From positions 127,158-191,157 of the forward strand of contig CAVQVG010000014.1 of NCBI GenBank assembly GCA_963717125.1: DNA of 64,000 nt. Reading direction: 5' to 3'. A program made the position numbers and the translations under genes. Below the pieces are notes generated by a model. The model was given only the letters and a program-made list of their open reading frames with translations, had not been told where the DNA came from and searched no databases. This DNA comes from RYN-230 sp963717125. Its GTDB lineage: Bacteria > Actinomycetota > Actinomycetes > Streptosporangiales > Streptosporangiaceae. This document shows positions 61,769-64,000 of the stretch, one piece after another (the stretch's first letter is position 1; each line of letters begins with the position of its first letter).

Positions 61769-61777
61769 CATGAGCAC
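61719..61777 (+). repeat. Direct repeat flanking the zinc-ribbon gene, left copy
   Basis: 59 bases covering the last codons of padR and the first of the next gene (TTCCG ... TGACATGAGCAC) recur at 62028-62086 with three differences, 309 bases away. The right copy still encodes the padR-like tail ATFRDTVDRLLTEGA and a stop. Confidence 0.9.
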
Positions 61778-62009
61778 GTCGCCGGGCTTGATCCCGCTGA
61801 TTGCCCTTGTCGGCGGGTTCGTCGCCAATTATCTATTTCAACGAGGCAGGTCGAGCCAGTACGACTACAAGTGTGAGAAATGCGGTGAGACATTTAGCCT
61901 GCCCCCCTTGGCCGGAGCCATTGCCTCGCACCGCCCAGGCGGCCACAAGTGGGTACGGTGCCCGCGCTGCGGGGCCCTCTCCTGGACCACGCCTGTAAGC
62001 AAGGGCTGA
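61770..62009 (+). CDS. Small membrane-anchored zinc-ribbon protein
   Basis: 79 residues: an N-terminal hydrophobic helix (LIPLIALVGGFVANYLF), then YKCEKCGETFSLPP and WVRCPRCGALSW, two CxxC pairs forming a rubredoxin-like or zinc-ribbon knuckle. No catalytic motif. It sits exactly between the two copies of a 59-base repeat, so it appears to have been inserted or duplicated into a padR-HAAS pair. ATG 61770 directly follows padR. Confidence 0.8.
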   Translation: MSTSPGLIPLIALVGGFVANYLFQRGRSSQYDYKCEKCGETFSLPPLAGAIASHRPGGHKWVRCPRCGALSWTTPVSKG

Positions 62010-62027
62010 GGTTGCGATGTCGCAACG

Positions 62028-62086
62028 GGCCACATTCCGGGACACGGTTGACCGCCTGCTGACGGAGGGCGCGTGACATGAGCACT
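62028..62086 (+). repeat. Direct repeat flanking the zinc-ribbon gene, right copy
   Basis: Second copy of the 59-base sequence described at 61719. It supplies the ribosome-site region and first codons (ATGAGCAC) of the HAAS-domain gene, while the left copy supplies the same bases for the zinc-ribbon gene. Confidence 0.9.
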
Positions 62087-62782
62087 ACTGAGAGCCCGCT
62101 TGTGGAGAACTACCTGCGGCGGTTGCGGGCCGCGCTCGCGGGCCTGCCCGCCGACAGGCGACGGGAGATCATCGAGGGAGTCACGCAGCACATCGCGGAC
62201 GCCAGGGTCCAGCCAGGGCAGGACAGGCAGGACAGTGACGAGGCGATCCGCGCCATCCTCGGCCAGCTCGGAGACCCGGATGTGATCGCGGCCGACGCCC
62301 TGGACGCCGAGCACGGCTCCGTCGCGGCGACCGGGCCGCCCCCGTCGGTGCGTAAGGCTGTCTGGCTGATGTGCGGCGGCGCGGCCGTAAGCCTCGCGGC
62401 GGCGATCGCGGACATCGCGACGAAGCATGAACTGCGGGAGGCGCTCGCGAGGACCCCGATGCCCAGGCACCTGATCGGCACGGTGACGACCGCGACGTTC
62501 GCCCAGGCGGCTGCCGTCAACCTGGTAGGCGTCGTCTTGTGGCTGCTCATGGCCCGCTGGAACTGGAAGGGCAGCACCACGGCGCGGACTCTCGCGTGCG
62601 TGCTTTTCGGCCTTCGCACGGTGGCTGCGCTCATCGGGCCGGGGGAACTGTCTACGCTCAGCCCATGGCCAGTGGCCGTGCGGGTCCTGACAGTTCTCGG
62701 CTGGCTGGTCGGCCTGGGCGCGATCGTGTTCCTGTGGCAGAAGAGCTCGACCGCCTTCATCAAGGCCCGGTTCCCTCGCTGA
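62078..62782 (+). CDS. HAAS (DUF1700) signalling-domain membrane protein
   Basis: 234 residues. The N-terminal HAAS domain reads VENYLRRLRAALAGLPADRR, REIIEGVTQHIADA and AILGQLGDPDVIAADAL, typical of membrane proteins paired with PadR repressors. Four hydrophobic helices follow (for example WLMCGGAAVSLAAAIADIA, VNLVGVVLWLLMARW). ATG 62078. It is likely the regulated partner of the padR gene at 61424; the pair may form a switch controlling membrane-protein complexes. Confidence 0.88.
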   Translation: MSTTESPLVENYLRRLRAALAGLPADRRREIIEGVTQHIADARVQPGQDRQDSDEAIRAILGQLGDPDVIAADALDAEHGSVAATGPPPSVRKAVWLMCGGAAVSLAAAIADIATKHELREALARTPMPRHLIGTVTTATFAQAAAVNLVGVVLWLLMARWNWKGSTTARTLACVLFGLRTVAALIGPGELSTLSPWPVAVRVLTVLGWLVGLGAIVFLWQKSSTAFIKARFPR

Positions 62783-62960
62783 GCCAAGCCAGCCGCGCCC
62801 GTTCTCTTTCGTGTGACGCCGACCAGATCGAAGCAGTGGAGGTCATCGACCGAGGTGAACGCGCGCGACTCGAACGCGCGACCTACTGCTTAGGAGGCAC
62901 ACCGGCCCCAGCGCTGTGCAGACCGGCGAAGACCCACGTCACCAGCGAGGGGAAGCGCCA
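62783..62960. other. Intergenic region containing a tRNA-like half
   Basis: About 180 bases between the HAAS gene and a small unknown gene. Read on the minus strand, 62856-62896 resembles the 3' half of a tRNA (anticodon loop CTCCTAA, TTCGAGT T-loop with GCGCG/CGCGC stem). No 5' half is present. Beyond it nothing else is recognised. Confidence 0.5.
62856..62896 (-). other. tRNA 3'-half-like fragment, possible attachment-site scar
   Basis: In order on the minus strand: seven-base loop CTCCTAA, GCAGT, AGGTC, five-base T-stem GCGCG, loop TTCGAGT, T-stem CGCGC and GCGTTCA. The T-arm pairs perfectly and the TTCRANY loop rule holds. Integrative elements that use tRNA genes leave exactly such 3' halves. 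Without the matching full tRNA the identity is provisional. Confidence 0.45.
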
Positions 62961-63212
62961 ATGGCAGTAGTTGCCGGAACGATCATCGATCATGATCGGA
63001 ACAGCCTGGTCGCGCCGGTTCCCCGGCGGGCGGTAGAAGTGAACCCCTGGCCGGTACGAGAGAAACTCCCGACAGGCGGATCACTTGACTCGAACAACCC
63101 GCACACAGTAATTGAGCCATCGTCGATTACGTACCCTGTATCGGCTGTGACTGATAATGACCGCTGGCTGTCGGGGGCAATGACCGCGCCTAGCGGAATT
63201 CAGAGCCGTTAG
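62961..63212 (+). CDS. Small hypothetical protein
   Basis: 83 residues from an ATG at 62961 after GAGGGGAAG. The sequence (MAVVAGTIIDHDRNSLVAPV ... ITYPVSAVTDNDRWLSG) shows no known domain and no membrane segment. Its end overlaps the convergent membrane-protein gene by 23 bases. Codon use is plausible but homology was not recognised, so it may be a false gene. Confidence 0.4.
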   Translation: MAVVAGTIIDHDRNSLVAPVPRRAVEVNPWPVREKLPTGGSLDSNNPHTVIEPSSITYPVSAVTDNDRWLSGAMTAPSGIQSR

Positions 63213-63465
63213 CCTTCTGATCCGGGCGGGTGGGGGTGGCATGCCGCCGCCTCAACGTCCAAATGACCACCACCGCTAGGATGAAGATCGCGGCTGCGCC
63301 CATGATGATTGAGGCCATCGGCCAGCGCCGCAGGAAGACTGCCCCGATCAAGAGAACAAGCGGGCTGATGAATCGGAACGCCCGAGATGTCTTACTAGAG
63401 GACACCTCCTCGTACTGCTGCCGGTACACCTGCCCCAACGTTGGTTTGCCAGACGACTCAGACAT
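63190..63465 (-). CDS. Small two-helix membrane protein
   Basis: 91 residues. After a polar N-terminus (SESSGKPTLGQVYRQQYEEV) two hydrophobic helices (FISPLVLLIGAVFLR and MASIIMGAAAIFILAVVVIW) are followed by a basic tail RRRHATPTRPDQK. No function assigned. ATG 63465 is preceded by a purine-rich GCAGAGGTG. Lower GC than core genes. Confidence 0.6.
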   Translation of the reverse strand: MSESSGKPTLGQVYRQQYEEVSSSKTSRAFRFISPLVLLIGAVFLRRWPMASIIMGAAAIFILAVVVIWTLRRRHATPTRPDQKANGSEFR

Positions 63466-63712
63466 GCACCTCTGCTACCCAGACCGCACGAGGGTACTCA
63501 GTCCCAGGCGGCCCCGCCAGACCAGACAGGATACGGCCAGAACCTGCTTCGCTACCTGGGCTGACGGCTCTGACGCCGTTGTCCGGTTGGCCGCCGGAAT
63601 CACTGCGATCATGGCTAAAGACGAGACCAGCGCCGACCGTGCCCTCCGGGCACGCAACGGGCACGCGCGAGGGATCGGCACGCAAGCTGCGATCTCTCGG
63701 CTGGGCGTCGCG

Positions 63713-64000
63713 TCAGGAGTCCTCCTTCACATCTGTTGGGACGGCGGTCATGGTGACGGCGTCGGGTTCCGGACCCGCCCCGGTGAGGGAGATTCCAGTG
63801 ATTGTGAGCTGCCGCCGGGCTCCGGTGTTCTCGTACAGCTCGATCACGAAAGGTAGCTCCTCTAGCGATGGTGACGCATCGAGGGCGTGGGACACGGCGC
63901 TTAGGAACGTACCAACGGTGAGCGGATTGGCGTTTCCCTGGTTCTCCCAGATGTCGTCCCATTGATCGTCTGCGCGCCGTGCGCCCGCAGGCCCGCTAGC
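63713..64000 (-). CDS. C-terminal part of an unknown protein, cut by the right edge
   Basis: 95 codons in frame from the right edge to the stop at 63713. The sequence includes WDDIWENQGNANPLTVGTFL, EELPFVIELYENTGARRQLT and ITGISLTGAGPEP, an acidic, beta-rich segment without a recognised domain. The true start lies beyond the window. Between it and the gene at 63465 (63466-63712) nothing else is seen. Confidence 0.6.
   Translation of the reverse strand, partial: ASGPAGARRADDQWDDIWENQGNANPLTVGTFLSAVSHALDASPSLEELPFVIELYENTGARRQLTITGISLTGAGPEPDAVTMTAVPTDVKEDS

Noticed and set aside
63458..63685. Open frames on both strands between 63458 and 63712
   Set aside because: Overlap each other and the called membrane-protein gene, with no ribosome site, domain or homology visible.

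Overview
The window is 64 kb of very GC-rich, gene-dense DNA that reads as actinomycete chromosome. Lineage markers include nickel superoxide dismutase with its own protease (sodN/sodX), a fused multifunctional 2-oxoglutarate enzyme (KGD), WhiB1 next to the PdtaS kinase, a TB7.3-like biotinyl protein, the SigR/RsrA mycothiol-type redox pair, DasR and MctP. Gene order resembles Streptomyces and Mycobacterium at several points, but two dispersed intergenic repeat families point to some other lineage. A Streptosporangiales-like organism is my guess; genus cannot be told from this.

Layout: (1) 1-4213, histidine/formimidoylglutamate degradation on the minus strand (hutU, an M20 amidohydrolase, hutF cut by the left edge). 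(2) 4411-8010, a compatible-solute/quaternary-amine ABC importer. (3) 8413-14688, a VIT1-type transporter, then a carbohydrate/glycolipid-like locus (GDP-mannose dehydratase, GT4 transferase, methyltransferase, alpha/alpha-toroid protein, second methyltransferase, 3Fe-4S ferredoxin). (4) 14695-17959, a minus-strand operon holding an aminotransferase, an inhibitory-type serpin, a VOC protein and an MntP-like pump. (5) 18175-32688, nitrilase, BlaI, DedA, a glutathionyl-hydroquinone-reductase homologue lacking its cysteine, KGD, a DUF4097/PadR pair, an AlaA-like aminotransferase, a dehydrogenase, a CGNR regulator and an APC permease. (6) 32744-44799, sodX/sodN, an RsbW/SigB-type pair, a lipid kinase, whiB1/pdtaS, dasR, bioY, mctP and a ThDP enzyme. 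(7) 44823-50323, a minus-strand run from sigR-rsrA through two HD-domain membrane proteins to biotin carboxylase and a biotin carrier. (8) 50548-56777, methyltransferase, DksA-like, SRAP, aroA-rsgA-hisN and a CBS protein. (9) 57309-64000, a less conserved end with MerR/SnoaL, a PadR-zinc ribbon-HAAS cassette, a tRNA-half-like scar and unknown small proteins.

Three themes deserve attention. First, six genes carry an apparent one-base frameshift (hutF, the aminotransferase at 17.0 kb, KGD, the APC permease, sodX and the lipid kinase). Because KGD and sodX should be needed, these look more like residual sequence errors than real pseudogenes, though reads must decide. Second, there are two dispersed repeat families: a 101-bp element with imperfect terminal inverted repeats (17989-18089 and 56813-56913), and a GC-rich palindromic repeat found in two intergenic regions and also, in frame, inside a methyltransferase gene (about 50762-50903). 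Third, unusual proteins include the serpin, the Cys-to-Asp hydroquinone reductase, a PadR regulator with a long coiled coil, and a sigma factor with an expanded acidic repeat at its N-terminus.
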